NCBI GenBank assembly: GCA_964355675.1
Contig: CAYHEC010000007.1
Coordinates: forward strand, 62,001 to 126,000
DNA from: CAMBDS01 sp964355675
GTDB taxonomy: Bacteria; Electryoneota; AABM5-125-24; Hatepunaeales; Hatepunaeaceae
DNA length: 64,000 bases
Reading direction: 5' to 3'
The notes under the pieces were generated by a model. That model searched no databases, was not told where the DNA came from, and saw nothing but the letters and a program-made list of their open reading frames with translations. A program made the position numbers and the translations under genes. Positions 41,353 to 50,667 of this stretch are shown one piece after another (the first letter of the stretch is position 1; each line of letters starts with the position of its first letter).

Positions 41353-43605
41353 ATGAAAGCACTGAAAGCAATTGCCATTCTCTTGATCGTATCGGGACTG
41401 CAAGCTCAGCCTCGCGAAGTCGAGCGGGTTGGGCATTTCTGGAATGGCGTCGAAGCCATCTGGTATTCAGGCGACTATCTCTATATCTCGACCGGCCCGA
41501 ATGGGTTGCAGGTGTACAACTACGCCGATCCAGCCAATCCGCGGCTCGAGAATCACTTTAGGCTTTCGGCAAACTTATATAGACCGCTTGACGACACGAC
41601 GATGTTCGCATTTTCATCGCCGGGATCAATCGGATTCTACGACCTGTCAAATCCTGACTCCCCCGATAGAATCGGGTCTATTCACGTACCTTACCCTAAC
41701 ATTTTTTGTTATTCAAGGGATTTTATCTATACCTACTCGGAGTGGGTCGTCCATCATGAGGTAGATTACACCATATTTCAAACTGAAGAACGTTTAATCG
41801 ACATCACAAATCGATCTCGTCCACGACAAACGTGGGAACGCAGTGGTGATCGTATGGGATGGTGGTCCGGTTATAGTGCTCAGACCTATGAAAACAGGCT
41901 GTACCGATTTGGAGTTGTGGACACCGCTGAGTGGAATGGTGCATTCATCGGAATAGAAGTTCTTGACATCTCCGATCCCAATTCACCCCAAGCGATATTT
42001 TATCGTGCATTCGATGCCGAAGTCAACAGTTTCTCATTGTCGCCCGATGGTCAATTATTGGCAGTGCTCCCGAGCATTCTCAACTGCAACGAAAATGATA
42101 CCGTTGAATTTCTGTCCGAGATTTCGAGAATAGAATCGTCACGTCCAAGGTGGGTCGGGTGGTATGATAATGACCTGATGATGGCGGTGAATGATACTCT
42201 ATCCATCTGGTCTTTCGATAACCCTGCATCACCTGAACGCACAACTGCGCTTCCCGCCAATGGTGTTCGATACGCCATTCAGAAGGACGAACAACTTACA
42301 CTTATTGAGAATCGTGGCATTGTAACATATGAAATAGATGACGATCAATATCACGAACTCTCCGTTCTGAATAATGCAGGGCAGGTTACTCACCTCGCCC
42401 ATGACGATGATTTGCTTCTTGCCGCGTGCGGATCGGCGGGATTAAAATTCTACGATGCCAGCGATCCGTTGCACCTTAGGGAGCTTGGAAGTTGGACTTG
42501 GATTGCGGCGGTTCAAGCAGTCGCGGTTGACTCCAATCTCGCCATCGTTTATCATGACAACCCCTATTATGCTGACAGCACGTTTATCAGTATTGTCGAT
42601 ATTTCCGATATAGCAAATCCTGTTATCCGCTCGACAGTTCAGGCTATGAGGGGTTTGAGTGAGGCAATCGTTTTCCAAGACGGGTATCTTTACATCCCAT
42701 TTGGTAATGGTGCGCAGATATTTGACTGCCGAAATCCGGATGACGTTGAACTCGATACGACATTCTATACAAACCAATTTTCCTGTACTCGTGAAAAACT
42801 ATTTATCCAAGATCAGAATTTAGTCCGAGTGTACAACATCTCAATACCATCACAACGCCATCTTCTGACTTCATTCGAAATCGAATTGGGTGATCTTTAT
42901 CTGAGTGATTTCGCTGTAGTAGGCGACAGACTGCATCTGAATCATGTAGACGTTACCAATCCGTCAGAAGACATCTATGTTTATCACCAGATATATCAAT
43001 TATATGACATCTCCGATATCGAGCATCCGTCTCTCCGCGGTGAACTGGATCTCGACTACGGTCAGAATAGGCTTCCCTACCAGTTCCTCAAAATCACCGA
43101 AAATCAGGCAATCATTTATGAACCAACAACGATGAGATTATTGGTAATACAGGTAGCTTGGGGTGAACCGGGTGTAGTGACTTCAGTTGTACTGAATGAA
43201 TCCATAAATTATGTGATGCTTACTGAAGACTCGAGGTATGCTCTGTTCGCTCAGGGCTCGTCGATCGGGGTGTACGACTTTGTCGACTATCTTGACATAT
43301 CGACACCTGACGAAAATCCTGCACCTGCCAATTTCGAGATTTATTCCGCCTTCCCCAACCCATTCAATTCCAGTACTACCATCACCTTCACCGTACAACA
43401 GGCGTCCCAGCCTGTCCGTTTAACGATCTATGACCTTCAAGGCCGTCTGGTTGCTGATTTACTTGACAGGCAGGGACGCCTATCGTACGGCGCGGGCGAG
43501 CATAAGGTCGTCTGGGACGCCGCCGGTCTCCCTTCCGCCATCTATTTTCTCAGGCTTGAGTCCGGGAATTCATCCCTATCTCAAAAGGTCATCCTGATGA
43601 GATAA
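41353..43605 (+). CDS. T9SS-secreted LVIVD-type beta-propeller
   Basis: A 750-residue protein with signal peptide (MKALKAIAILLIVSGLQAQ) and AGGAGGAATC upstream of the start. Blades include VYNYADPANPRLE, YDLSNPDSPDRIG, LDISDPNSPQAIF and YDASDPLHLRELG. The T9SS sorting domain (FPNPFNSSTTITFTV, LTIYDLQGRLVADLL, KVVWDAAGL, YFLRL) ends in SLSQKVILMR, the same tail as the distant minus-strand paralog at 14498. That suggests exchange of the sorting domain between separate clusters. Third gene of the operon starting at 36380. Confidence 0.8.
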   Translation: MKALKAIAILLIVSGLQAQPREVERVGHFWNGVEAIWYSGDYLYISTGPNGLQVYNYADPANPRLENHFRLSANLYRPLDDTTMFAFSSPGSIGFYDLSNPDSPDRIGSIHVPYPNIFCYSRDFIYTYSEWVVHHEVDYTIFQTEERLIDITNRSRPRQTWERSGDRMGWWSGYSAQTYENRLYRFGVVDTAEWNGAFIGIEVLDISDPNSPQAIFYRAFDAEVNSFSLSPDGQLLAVLPSILNCNENDTVEFLSEISRIESSRPRWVGWYDNDLMMAVNDTLSIWSFDNPASPERTTALPANGVRYAIQKDEQLTLIENRGIVTYEIDDDQYHELSVLNNAGQVTHLAHDDDLLLAACGSAGLKFYDASDPLHLRELGSWTWIAAVQAVAVDSNLAIVYHDNPYYADSTFISIVDISDIANPVIRSTVQAMRGLSEAIVFQDGYLYIPFGNGAQIFDCRNPDDVELDTTFYTNQFSCTREKLFIQDQNLVRVYNISIPSQRHLLTSFEIELGDLYLSDFAVVGDRLHLNHVDVTNPSEDIYVYHQIYQLYDISDIEHPSLRGELDLDYGQNRLPYQFLKITENQAIIYEPTTMRLLVIQVAWGEPGVVTSVVLNESINYVMLTEDSRYALFAQGSSIGVYDFVDYLDISTPDENPAPANFEIYSAFPNPFNSSTTITFTVQQASQPVRLTIYDLQGRLVADLLDRQGRLSYGAGEHKVVWDAAGLPSAIYFLRLESGNSSLSQKVILMR
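43393..43488. repeat. Family B palindromes in slots 1 and 2
   Basis: 43393-43416 encodes QQASQPV and 43465-43488 (GACAGGC...GCCTATCGTAC) encodes DRQGRLSYG. Confidence 0.8.
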
Positions 43606-43623
43606 CGATACAATTTACCCGGT

Positions 43624-43649
43624 GTCGCAGGGTGTCCCCACCCTGCGAC
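43624..43649. repeat. GTCGCAGGGTG palindrome after the propeller operon
   Basis: GTCGCAGGGTG / CACCCTGCGAC arms with a short loop, 18 bases after the stop. It may work as a terminator hairpin though no U-tract follows. A related copy is at 53029-53050. Confidence 0.7.
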
Positions 43650-43774
43650 AATATCCCGTCGGGTGAGGACGCCCTTCGGCAAGAATGCCAAATTTCCCCG
43701 TTTCCTTCCCTATACTTGCCTTTCCTCTTTCATTTTACTATCTTATTGGCACAACCTATTAATCTGGCACTGCG

Positions 43775-46700
43775 ATGCAACTTCTCGCCAGCCTTCTTTT
43801 CGCCGTCCTCCTTGCCTGCCCCGCCTTTGCGGGAAGGAGCCTACGCTCTACCTACCCAGCTTTTGAAGCCTATCAAGCCAGTCCTCTGCCCCCGGAAACC
43901 CTTGCTGTTGAACTAATCGAGCTTACCGTCAGCGATTGCATCGTCACCCTCGATTGGATTCCTTCTCGACGAAGTCTGGGTAATCTCGATCTTTCAGGCT
44001 ATCTGGTTTACTCCGGCATAAGTCCCTCAGCGCTTAACCCTGTGGACTTCACGACACATAATTATTATAGCTCCGATCAAGGGACGGCTCGTTACTTCGC
44101 TGTTAAGGCTCTCTACGGAGGCCCCGATTCAAATTCGCGCAAGTCACGCATTACTGATCGGGAGGATGGCGTCCTGCTCGATTTCGAGGATGGTGAAGTC
44201 AACCTGCTCCCTTACGATGAAGATCAAGACGTTCAGGGTGACCGCTGGGGCGTTACCAGCGACGAAGCATTCCCACCGTCCGAACAGTCACTAAGACTTA
44301 ACGGAAACACCTGGAAAAGACTCCCCTTCCGACGGCAGGTAATCAGCGATACAACTGTCTGGCAGATTTCGGTGATGTCAGTCGATGGCGACACGTCTGG
44401 AGAGTTGCAGGCTTTTGGCGTTGGCGACGGATCACAGAGATTGATCTATTCCTTCTATGGCAGGGAGACCGTCTGGGACGAGGAGTGGATGATTGCCAAT
44501 CAGGAAGCCCGCCGACGAGCACGATGGGAAACCTTCCGACTGCGAGTTGGCTACGACTGGAAAATTCGCTACGGTTATCTTCCCTCTATCGACGAACTTT
44601 ACTTCATCAATGATAACGATACCACCAATCCCGCGGCGACCATATACTTCGATGAGTTGACCGACATAACCTCCACTATCCCGCCAGAACCACAACCCAA
44701 GGCGCGTTGGTTTGTCGATCCGACAGTCGAAGGGCCGGGAGTTGCCATCCGCTTTCGCGCCAACATCGAAAATCGAGATCCGGCGAGGGTGTCGCTTCTC
44801 TGGGATTTTGGCGACGGTAAAACCGGCTCGGGCTTCGAACCACTTCACTTTTTCAGAGACAACGGCATCTTCCGGGTTGGTCTCGATGCACTCGGGGTGG
44901 AGGGTTTGACCGGAAGAACAAGCCTCTTAGTCGAGGTTGGAGACGTCCGCCTACCGCAGTCGGCAAATCTTGCCTTTTCCGGAGATGTGATGATGGCGCG
45001 CCGCTATGAACAAAACGGAGGCATCATCCAGCGCTTCGGTCCCGAGGCAATATTCTCGCGTATCCGTCACCGGACTTCCGCGGCGGACATCTTCGTCATT
45101 AACCTCGAATGCCCGCTGACTGACGAGGGAACCGTTCACCCGACCAAGGGCATCGCCTTTCGCGGCAGTCCTGCCAATATCGCCGGACTAACCTATGCCA
45201 GTGTTGACGTCGCAAACCTCGCCAACAACCATATGAGCGACTATGGTGCGCGAGGCTTGGAAGAGAGCGAACAACTTCTCGACGCGGCGGGAATACTCCA
45301 CAGTGGAGCCGGTATGAACGAGTACGAGGCAATGGCTCCGGCGTTCAAAACCATCGATGGTCTCCGATTCGGTTTTCTCGGCTTTTGCAACCGCACCGGT
45401 CGCGATTATGGCGACCGACCATTCCTTGACGCCGGATATGACAAGGACGGCTATGTCTGGTTCACAGCAGACAACATCATGCAGACAGTCCCCGCCGCTG
45501 ATGAAGTATGCGATTATCTGATTGTCTCGGTTCATGGCGGTTCCGAATACGAATTAACGCCAACCGCAATGGGAGACCGAGATCCGGCATGGACGCCAGA
45601 TTGGCCAGTTTTTCCACCAGCCGAGATCGACTCGGCGACACGGGAATTAGCTCACATGGCGATCGACCTCGGCGCCGACCTCATCATCCAGCACCACCCG
45701 CACGTACTGCAAGGTTTTGAGGTTTACAACGGCGTTCCTATAGCCTCAAGTCTCGGAAACTTCGCATTCGATCAAGATTTTTTCGAAACCTGGCCATCGG
45801 CTCTGATGTGGGCGAATTTCACCAGGGAGGGTCTTCAGTCATTCGAAATCGAACCTGTCTTTGTCGATAATTACTACCCGACGCCCGCAGTGGGTAGCCT
45901 CGGCGCGGCGATACTTGACCGGCTTAGCGGGTACTCGACGCCGCTCAATGCCACAGTTTACGCTGATTATGGACGGATGAGAGGCGTCGTTTCGCTCAAT
46001 ACTGAATCTTTGCAAAGCGAGGAGCGATCTCTCGAATCTCCCGTGAATTTCCGTTACTTCCCACAAGGCGATTTTTATCGGTCGGCTCCGCAAAGGATTC
46101 AACCCGGCGGGTATCTCAGCGAGGTAACCGAACTTCTGCCTAATGCTTATGATGAGAATGTTCAAGTGCGCCTTGGACGCGAGATTCTGCTCGTGGGAAA
46201 TATGGAGGCTGAGGGGGCGGCGATTTGGCTTTACAACTCAAACTTCGAGGCGCGCGATTCGCAATTCGTCGTTACGGGGAGATACTCATCGAAATTGTGG
46301 CGGAACCAAGGGCAGGCGGACGGCGTGACCGACCTTCTCCAGCGAATTCCTACCAATGCAGGAGATCCATTGACCCTTGCCGGGTGGATCAGGCTCAACA
46401 ATGGTCGTGACGCGGCGCTTTCGGCGAGATATTATCGCTATCGGTACGACAACCAACCAGCAAACATCATCGGCGCGGATGAGACTGTGGAGGGCCGCCA
46501 TCAGGGGACGTTTGACTGGCGCTACGTTTGGCAGGAGTTAACCGTGCCGGCCGGGTGCGCGTTCCTCAATGTCCGCTGGCAACTCTTCGGAGCCAATCAG
46601 GGCGGCGGCAACCAGATGTGGACGGACGAGGTGAAGCTGATCCGCTGGGACGGCTGGCAAAGTCTGGTTGATCCGGTTCCGGTTGACTACCCGAACGACT

Positions 46701-46780
46701 ACTACTATTTGCAGGTTCAGACCACGAGGCCGGTCGAAGAGGGAGCGGTCAGATACCGAAGTGTGAGATTGGGGGAGTGA
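43775..46780 (+). CDS. Exported CapA-like metallophosphatase with PKD domain
   Basis: A 1001-residue protein with signal peptide (MQLLASLLFAVLLACPAFA). An N-terminal beta region is followed by a PKD domain around residues 310-390 (RVSLLWDFGDGKTGSGFEPLHFF). The central CapA/PGA_cap domain (about 395-700) shows FSGDVMMARR, FVINLECPLTDEG, KGIAFRGSP, DVANLANNHMSDYG, IVSVHGGSEYE and LIIQHHPHVLQGFE, the metal-ligand motifs of this calcineurin-like phosphoesterase family. CapA proteins act in poly-gamma-glutamate or surface polymer metabolism. A C-terminal carbohydrate-binding-like region (about 775-960) follows. It has no T9SS sorting domain, unlike most neighbours, so it may be periplasmic or lipid-linked by other means. 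Confidence 0.8.
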   Translation: MQLLASLLFAVLLACPAFAGRSLRSTYPAFEAYQASPLPPETLAVELIELTVSDCIVTLDWIPSRRSLGNLDLSGYLVYSGISPSALNPVDFTTHNYYSSDQGTARYFAVKALYGGPDSNSRKSRITDREDGVLLDFEDGEVNLLPYDEDQDVQGDRWGVTSDEAFPPSEQSLRLNGNTWKRLPFRRQVISDTTVWQISVMSVDGDTSGELQAFGVGDGSQRLIYSFYGRETVWDEEWMIANQEARRRARWETFRLRVGYDWKIRYGYLPSIDELYFINDNDTTNPAATIYFDELTDITSTIPPEPQPKARWFVDPTVEGPGVAIRFRANIENRDPARVSLLWDFGDGKTGSGFEPLHFFRDNGIFRVGLDALGVEGLTGRTSLLVEVGDVRLPQSANLAFSGDVMMARRYEQNGGIIQRFGPEAIFSRIRHRTSAADIFVINLECPLTDEGTVHPTKGIAFRGSPANIAGLTYASVDVANLANNHMSDYGARGLEESEQLLDAAGILHSGAGMNEYEAMAPAFKTIDGLRFGFLGFCNRTGRDYGDRPFLDAGYDKDGYVWFTADNIMQTVPAADEVCDYLIVSVHGGSEYELTPTAMGDRDPAWTPDWPVFPPAEIDSATRELAHMAIDLGADLIIQHHPHVLQGFEVYNGVPIASSLGNFAFDQDFFETWPSALMWANFTREGLQSFEIEPVFVDNYYPTPAVGSLGAAILDRLSGYSTPLNATVYADYGRMRGVVSLNTESLQSEERSLESPVNFRYFPQGDFYRSAPQRIQPGGYLSEVTELLPNAYDENVQVRLGREILLVGNMEAEGAAIWLYNSNFEARDSQFVVTGRYSSKLWRNQGQADGVTDLLQRIPTNAGDPLTLAGWIRLNNGRDAALSARYYRYRYDNQPANIIGADETVEGRHQGTFDWRYVWQELTVPAGCAFLNVRWQLFGANQGGGNQMWTDEVKLIRWDGWQSLVDPVPVDYPNDYYYLQVQTTRPVEEGAVRYRSVRLGE

Positions 46781-46782
46781 AA

Positions 46783-47358
46783 ATGCAGAGTGCCGAATGT
46801 AAAATGAAGAATTTCCCTGCCATTTTGCTGGCAATCATTGCCTTCGGAGGGAATATTCTTTGGGCTCAAGATCCAGAATGTGACGATCCAAAGCCTGACC
46901 CGACGCAGGATATTTATCGTAGAATTAAACTGCCGGTTGATTACTGCTACATCGATCAGCAAGATCGCCCGGAGAGCATTATCTACGATTCGAGCGATTT
47001 CAGCGACCTGCCCGCAGATAGGCTTGAAATGCTCAAGAAAGTCATGGCTGAAAATAAAGTCGATTTTGACGACGAATTCCTCTTTATTGTCAACTTGAGT
47101 GCAGTGGAGAGGGATTTCAAAAACAACCTCAGCTCTCTGTTGGAAAATGACAGCACTCTGATTTTTGCACTCCATTTCGATATTCCGTGGATGTCGAGCG
47201 GTAGAAAAAGTAGAGATTTTAACTTTTGCTTTGCTATCAAGAAAAACCGGGTGAACCAAGTATTTGTAGAGCGAACATGGTTTCAGCGAAGTCTCCACAA
47301 TTTAAAGTCCTATGTTTTAAGGCAATATAAAGACGAGTTGAGCCAGCCGATCCGGTGA
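46783..47358 (+). CDS. Small exported hypothetical protein
   Basis: The ATG at 46783 has GGGGGAG six bases upstream, inside the end of the previous gene; a GTG at 46777 and an ATG at 46804 are alternatives. The last of these gives the cleanest signal peptide (MKNFPAILLAIIAFGGNILWAQ). The mature 170 residues are charged, with two Cys near the N-terminus, and match no family I know. The leader CAGAGTGCCGAATG resembles the CAGAGTGCAGAG phrase in porA. Its stop overlaps the GNAT gene by four bases, so the two are coupled. Confidence 0.6.
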   Translation: MQSAECKMKNFPAILLAIIAFGGNILWAQDPECDDPKPDPTQDIYRRIKLPVDYCYIDQQDRPESIIYDSSDFSDLPADRLEMLKKVMAENKVDFDDEFLFIVNLSAVERDFKNNLSSLLENDSTLIFALHFDIPWMSSGRKSRDFNFCFAIKKNRVNQVFVERTWFQRSLHNLKSYVLRQYKDELSQPIR

Positions 47359-47918
47359 CCAAATCCATAAAACATAACATTACCATCCGCCGCTTCGATC
47401 CCGCTAAAGACTCCATCGAGGAGTTGACGCTTCTGCTCAACCGCGCCTACAAAGGTCTTGCCGATATGGGCTTGCGCTATTGGGCTACCTATCAGGGTCC
47501 TGACGTCACGGCTGAACGCATCAAGAATAGGCACTGCTTTGTTGCATTCTTAGGGGGAAAACTGGTCGGAACTATCACCTATGCGCCGCCGAATCAAAAA
47601 GATGGTTCGCCATGGTACGACCGCCCGGAGGTGGCGGGGATTGGGCAGTTCGGGGTGGAGCCGGAGTTGCAGGGGCAGGGGATCGGCCTCCAGATGATGC
47701 AGTTCATCGAGGAGCACGCTCGAGCCAACGGTGCGGAGGAGCTTGCTCTCGACACCGCCGAACCAGCCCTGCATCTGATCCGCTGGTACGAAAGCCTCGG
47801 CTACCGGTTGATCGAGACGGTGCAATGGAAAGATACGAATTATCGAAGCGTGATAATGAGTAAGAGGGTGGGTGGTGGCTGGGAAACGGGGCTGCGCTTG
47901 CAGTTACGGACATACTGA
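47355..47918 (+). CDS. GNAT-family N-acetyltransferase
   Basis: A 187-residue GNAT protein starting at a GTG that overlaps the previous stop (GTGA). Motif A is clear: IGQFGVEPELQGQGIGLQMMQFIEEHA, where the Q/RGxGIG loop binds the acetyl-CoA pyrophosphate. The preceding strand FVAFLGGKLVGTITY and the motif B tail IRWYESLGYRLIETVQW are also standard. Cytoplasmic enzyme that acetylates an amine of an unknown substrate. Coupled to a small exported protein, which is odd for a cytoplasmic partner. Confidence 0.85.
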   Translation: MTKSIKHNITIRRFDPAKDSIEELTLLLNRAYKGLADMGLRYWATYQGPDVTAERIKNRHCFVAFLGGKLVGTITYAPPNQKDGSPWYDRPEVAGIGQFGVEPELQGQGIGLQMMQFIEEHARANGAEELALDTAEPALHLIRWYESLGYRLIETVQWKDTNYRSVIMSKRVGGGWETGLRLQLRTY

Positions 47919-47949
47919 ATAGATTTATTATTGTCTTGAGGAGCCTGAA

Positions 47950-50568
47950 ATGGATCGAATGCTGATTGTTGCCTGTGTCTTGATACAGGTTTTTCCCTGT
48001 ATCGCAACCATACGAAACGTCCCCGCCGAGCATGCTACCATCGGAGCGGCCATCGAAGTTGCCGAAGCGGGCGACACCGTCCTTGTTGCACGGGGCACTT
48101 ACAACGAATCGATCAACTTCGGCGGCAAAGCTATCATCGTCGCCGGAAACTACCTGCTGACAGCCGATCCCGCCGACATCGATGCAACGATTCTGTCCCA
48201 TAACGGTAGCCTCGTCCGCTTCGATTCGGGTGAAGACAACAACTCCCGATTTACCGGGTTCACCCTGCGAAATGGAACCGGCTCGCGTGATCTGGACGGG
48301 CAGTTGGCCGGTGGTGGAATTCATTGCCTCGACTCTTCGCCAGAACTCTCATACCTAAAAATTACACACTGTTCCGCACGCTACGGTGCAGGCATCTTTC
48401 TGCAACGCTCCTCACCCGGCATCAATAATGTCGAGATATTCGGGAATGATGCATCCCGTTCAGGAGGTGGAATTTACATTTCACGGCAGGGCAGCAACCC
48501 GATTATCAACAATACTCTTATCCACCATAACTATGCCGATCCTTTTGGTGACGCGATTGGCGTTTACCAGGGAGCCAACCCCATCTTCATGAATTGCACC
48601 ATGGCTGGAAGAGATTTCAACGGCAATGCGGGTGGGGAAATAGTCTTTTACCTCGGTTGTACAGTTCGCTTGATTAACTGCGTCATCCCATCGCAGGTTG
48701 CCGCACAGGTCGGAGGAGATCGCGCCTCAGATACCTTATTTGTTGATTATTCATGTATTACTGGAGGTCGAGATAACATTTACTTTCCCACTCAATCCGG
48801 CGTTGTCATCTGGGGAGAAGGCAACATCGAGGTTGATCCGATGTTCACCGACTTCGACAATGGCGACCTCTCTCCTTCCTGGGCAAATTTCCCTACCGAA
48901 GATGAGTCAGTCTCGCCGCTTATTGATACCGGCGATCCAGACTCTCCCGCAGATACCGACGGCTCGCGCGCTGATATGGGAGCCGTCCCCTTTGTTCGTG
49001 GTGGAATACTGCTCGGCGAAGTCCGCAGCGATGACATTGGGAACGTTATCCCCGGTGCAACAATTTTTGAACCCCGGATGCCAACGCTGACCGCTGACAG
49101 CAGTGGAGCATTCTTGGTTCGCAATCACCCCGCCGGTCAGTTCAACCTGCTCGTCACCGCGCCCGGTTACAATGATACCCTGCTCAGCGGGCTGGAACTC
49201 GCCATGCTTGACACGCTTGCGCTTGAAATCAGGCTACTCAATCCGACCTTGTCACCTGTGCCGGATGAACTTCAGATAAGAATAACGGAAGGAACAAGGC
49301 GTGATGTTCAAATCGAGTTGCAGAATGAAGGCAACGGACGCCTTGAATTCCATGCAGAAACACATGCCACTGGTGCCTGGGCTTTTGAGGTGGGTGAGTT
49401 GCGCGCTAGTTATTATCTGCAAGGCATATTGGACGCAGATCGCTTCCGTTCGCCGGTGATGGTTGATGACAGGTACTACATTCCAGCTTATAGCTCTATC
49501 ACTTTGGTGAAAAGTATTTTCGTTCTTGACCGGCAGGGCGATTTGATCGACGCATTCCCTCAACAACCGAATTCTGCTAGATATGGCATCCGAAGCCTTG
49601 CTTCGGACGGTGAAAATCTCTGGGGATGCTTCGATGTTGACACACTCATCTGTTTTGATCTCAACGGCGAAATTATCTCAATTACCACCGTGCCGGGAGT
49701 TCGCACCATCCAAAATCTGACATGGGATTCTGACCGGAATCTCCTCTGGGTTTCCGCCACAACCACATCAATTTTCGCATTTGATCCCCAGAGTAACGAA
49801 GTAGTTGATTCACTCAATTCTCCAAGTTTTCGCATTTACGGCCTTGGATACTATCCTTTGGATCCTGACGACTATCAGATCTACGTTCGGGCTAATCAAA
49901 ATGGTCGTTCGATGATATACAAGATGCAAGTGGGAGATTCAGATACGATGCTGGTTTCCCAATATGACTCTACTATCATCGGTGGTTATGGAGCCTTTAT
50001 CGCACACGACTTCGACCGGTTTCAGAATACCGTCTTGATTACAGTCAACTGGTTTGGAGAGATTACCTATAATCTCGAGGTACTTCAAATCTCTCGAAGC
50101 TCGGTATGGTCGAGAGTTTTACCTGTGGCGGGAGCCATCGAGGCTGGACATTCGGGAGTTCTGACTCTATCTCTTGACGCCTCCAGCCTGATACCCGAGT
50201 TTTATCCCGGCGAGATACGCATTGACCACAACGCACTTGGCTTCAGGACAACCGTTCCGTTTAGCTTGACCGTGACGCCGCTGAGTGTCCCCTCCCTTAA
50301 CCCCTCATCATTTAACTTTTCCATCCCTTTCCCCAACCCCTTCAACGGTCGGGCAATCGTCGAGTTCAGTCTGCCTCGCACTGGTCTCGTTCACGCCGCT
50401 ATTTACGATCTTGAAGGGCGAAAAGTCCTTGACATGGCAAACCAGCCGTTCAGCGCCGGAAGTCACTCCCTCGGCATCGAGCTTGAGAACGAGGTGAGCG
50501 GCGTCTATTTCTTGAAACTCGATGCAAACGGGGAGAGCTTTACCAGAAAGTTGATACTGATGAGATAA
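47950..50568 (+). CDS. T9SS-secreted beta-helix protein with carboxypeptidase-regulatory-like domain
   Basis: An 872-residue protein with signal peptide (MDRMLIVACVLIQVFPCIA). Residues about 20-330 are a right-handed beta-helix (HATIGAAIEVAEAGDTVLVA; SPGINNVEIFGNDASRSGGG; NPIINNTLIHHNYA). A carboxypeptidase-regulatory-like domain follows near 350-420 (GEVRSDDIGNVIPGATIFEP), then an Ig-like stretch and a propeller-like part (LASDGENLWGCFDVDTLICF). The T9SS sorting domain is of another subtype (FPNPFNGRAIVEFSLPRTG, AAIYDLEGRKVLDM, GVYFLKL) and is nearly the same in DNA as that of the next gene. No palindromes occupy its loops. Confidence 0.75.
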   Translation: MDRMLIVACVLIQVFPCIATIRNVPAEHATIGAAIEVAEAGDTVLVARGTYNESINFGGKAIIVAGNYLLTADPADIDATILSHNGSLVRFDSGEDNNSRFTGFTLRNGTGSRDLDGQLAGGGIHCLDSSPELSYLKITHCSARYGAGIFLQRSSPGINNVEIFGNDASRSGGGIYISRQGSNPIINNTLIHHNYADPFGDAIGVYQGANPIFMNCTMAGRDFNGNAGGEIVFYLGCTVRLINCVIPSQVAAQVGGDRASDTLFVDYSCITGGRDNIYFPTQSGVVIWGEGNIEVDPMFTDFDNGDLSPSWANFPTEDESVSPLIDTGDPDSPADTDGSRADMGAVPFVRGGILLGEVRSDDIGNVIPGATIFEPRMPTLTADSSGAFLVRNHPAGQFNLLVTAPGYNDTLLSGLELAMLDTLALEIRLLNPTLSPVPDELQIRITEGTRRDVQIELQNEGNGRLEFHAETHATGAWAFEVGELRASYYLQGILDADRFRSPVMVDDRYYIPAYSSITLVKSIFVLDRQGDLIDAFPQQPNSARYGIRSLASDGENLWGCFDVDTLICFDLNGEIISITTVPGVRTIQNLTWDSDRNLLWVSATTTSIFAFDPQSNEVVDSLNSPSFRIYGLGYYPLDPDDYQIYVRANQNGRSMIYKMQVGDSDTMLVSQYDSTIIGGYGAFIAHDFDRFQNTVLITVNWFGEITYNLEVLQISRSSVWSRVLPVAGAIEAGHSGVLTLSLDASSLIPEFYPGEIRIDHNALGFRTTVPFSLTVTPLSVPSLNPSSFNFSIPFPNPFNGRAIVEFSLPRTGLVHAAIYDLEGRKVLDMANQPFSAGSHSLGIELENEVSGVYFLKLDANGESFTRKLILMR

Positions 50569-50667
50569 CCAAACCACCACCCGTTTTCATAAAAACCTTC
50601 TATGATGAAGCAATCCGTTAAATCCGCTTAATCCATTGCGAATCAAAATAAACGAAAAGGCATAACA

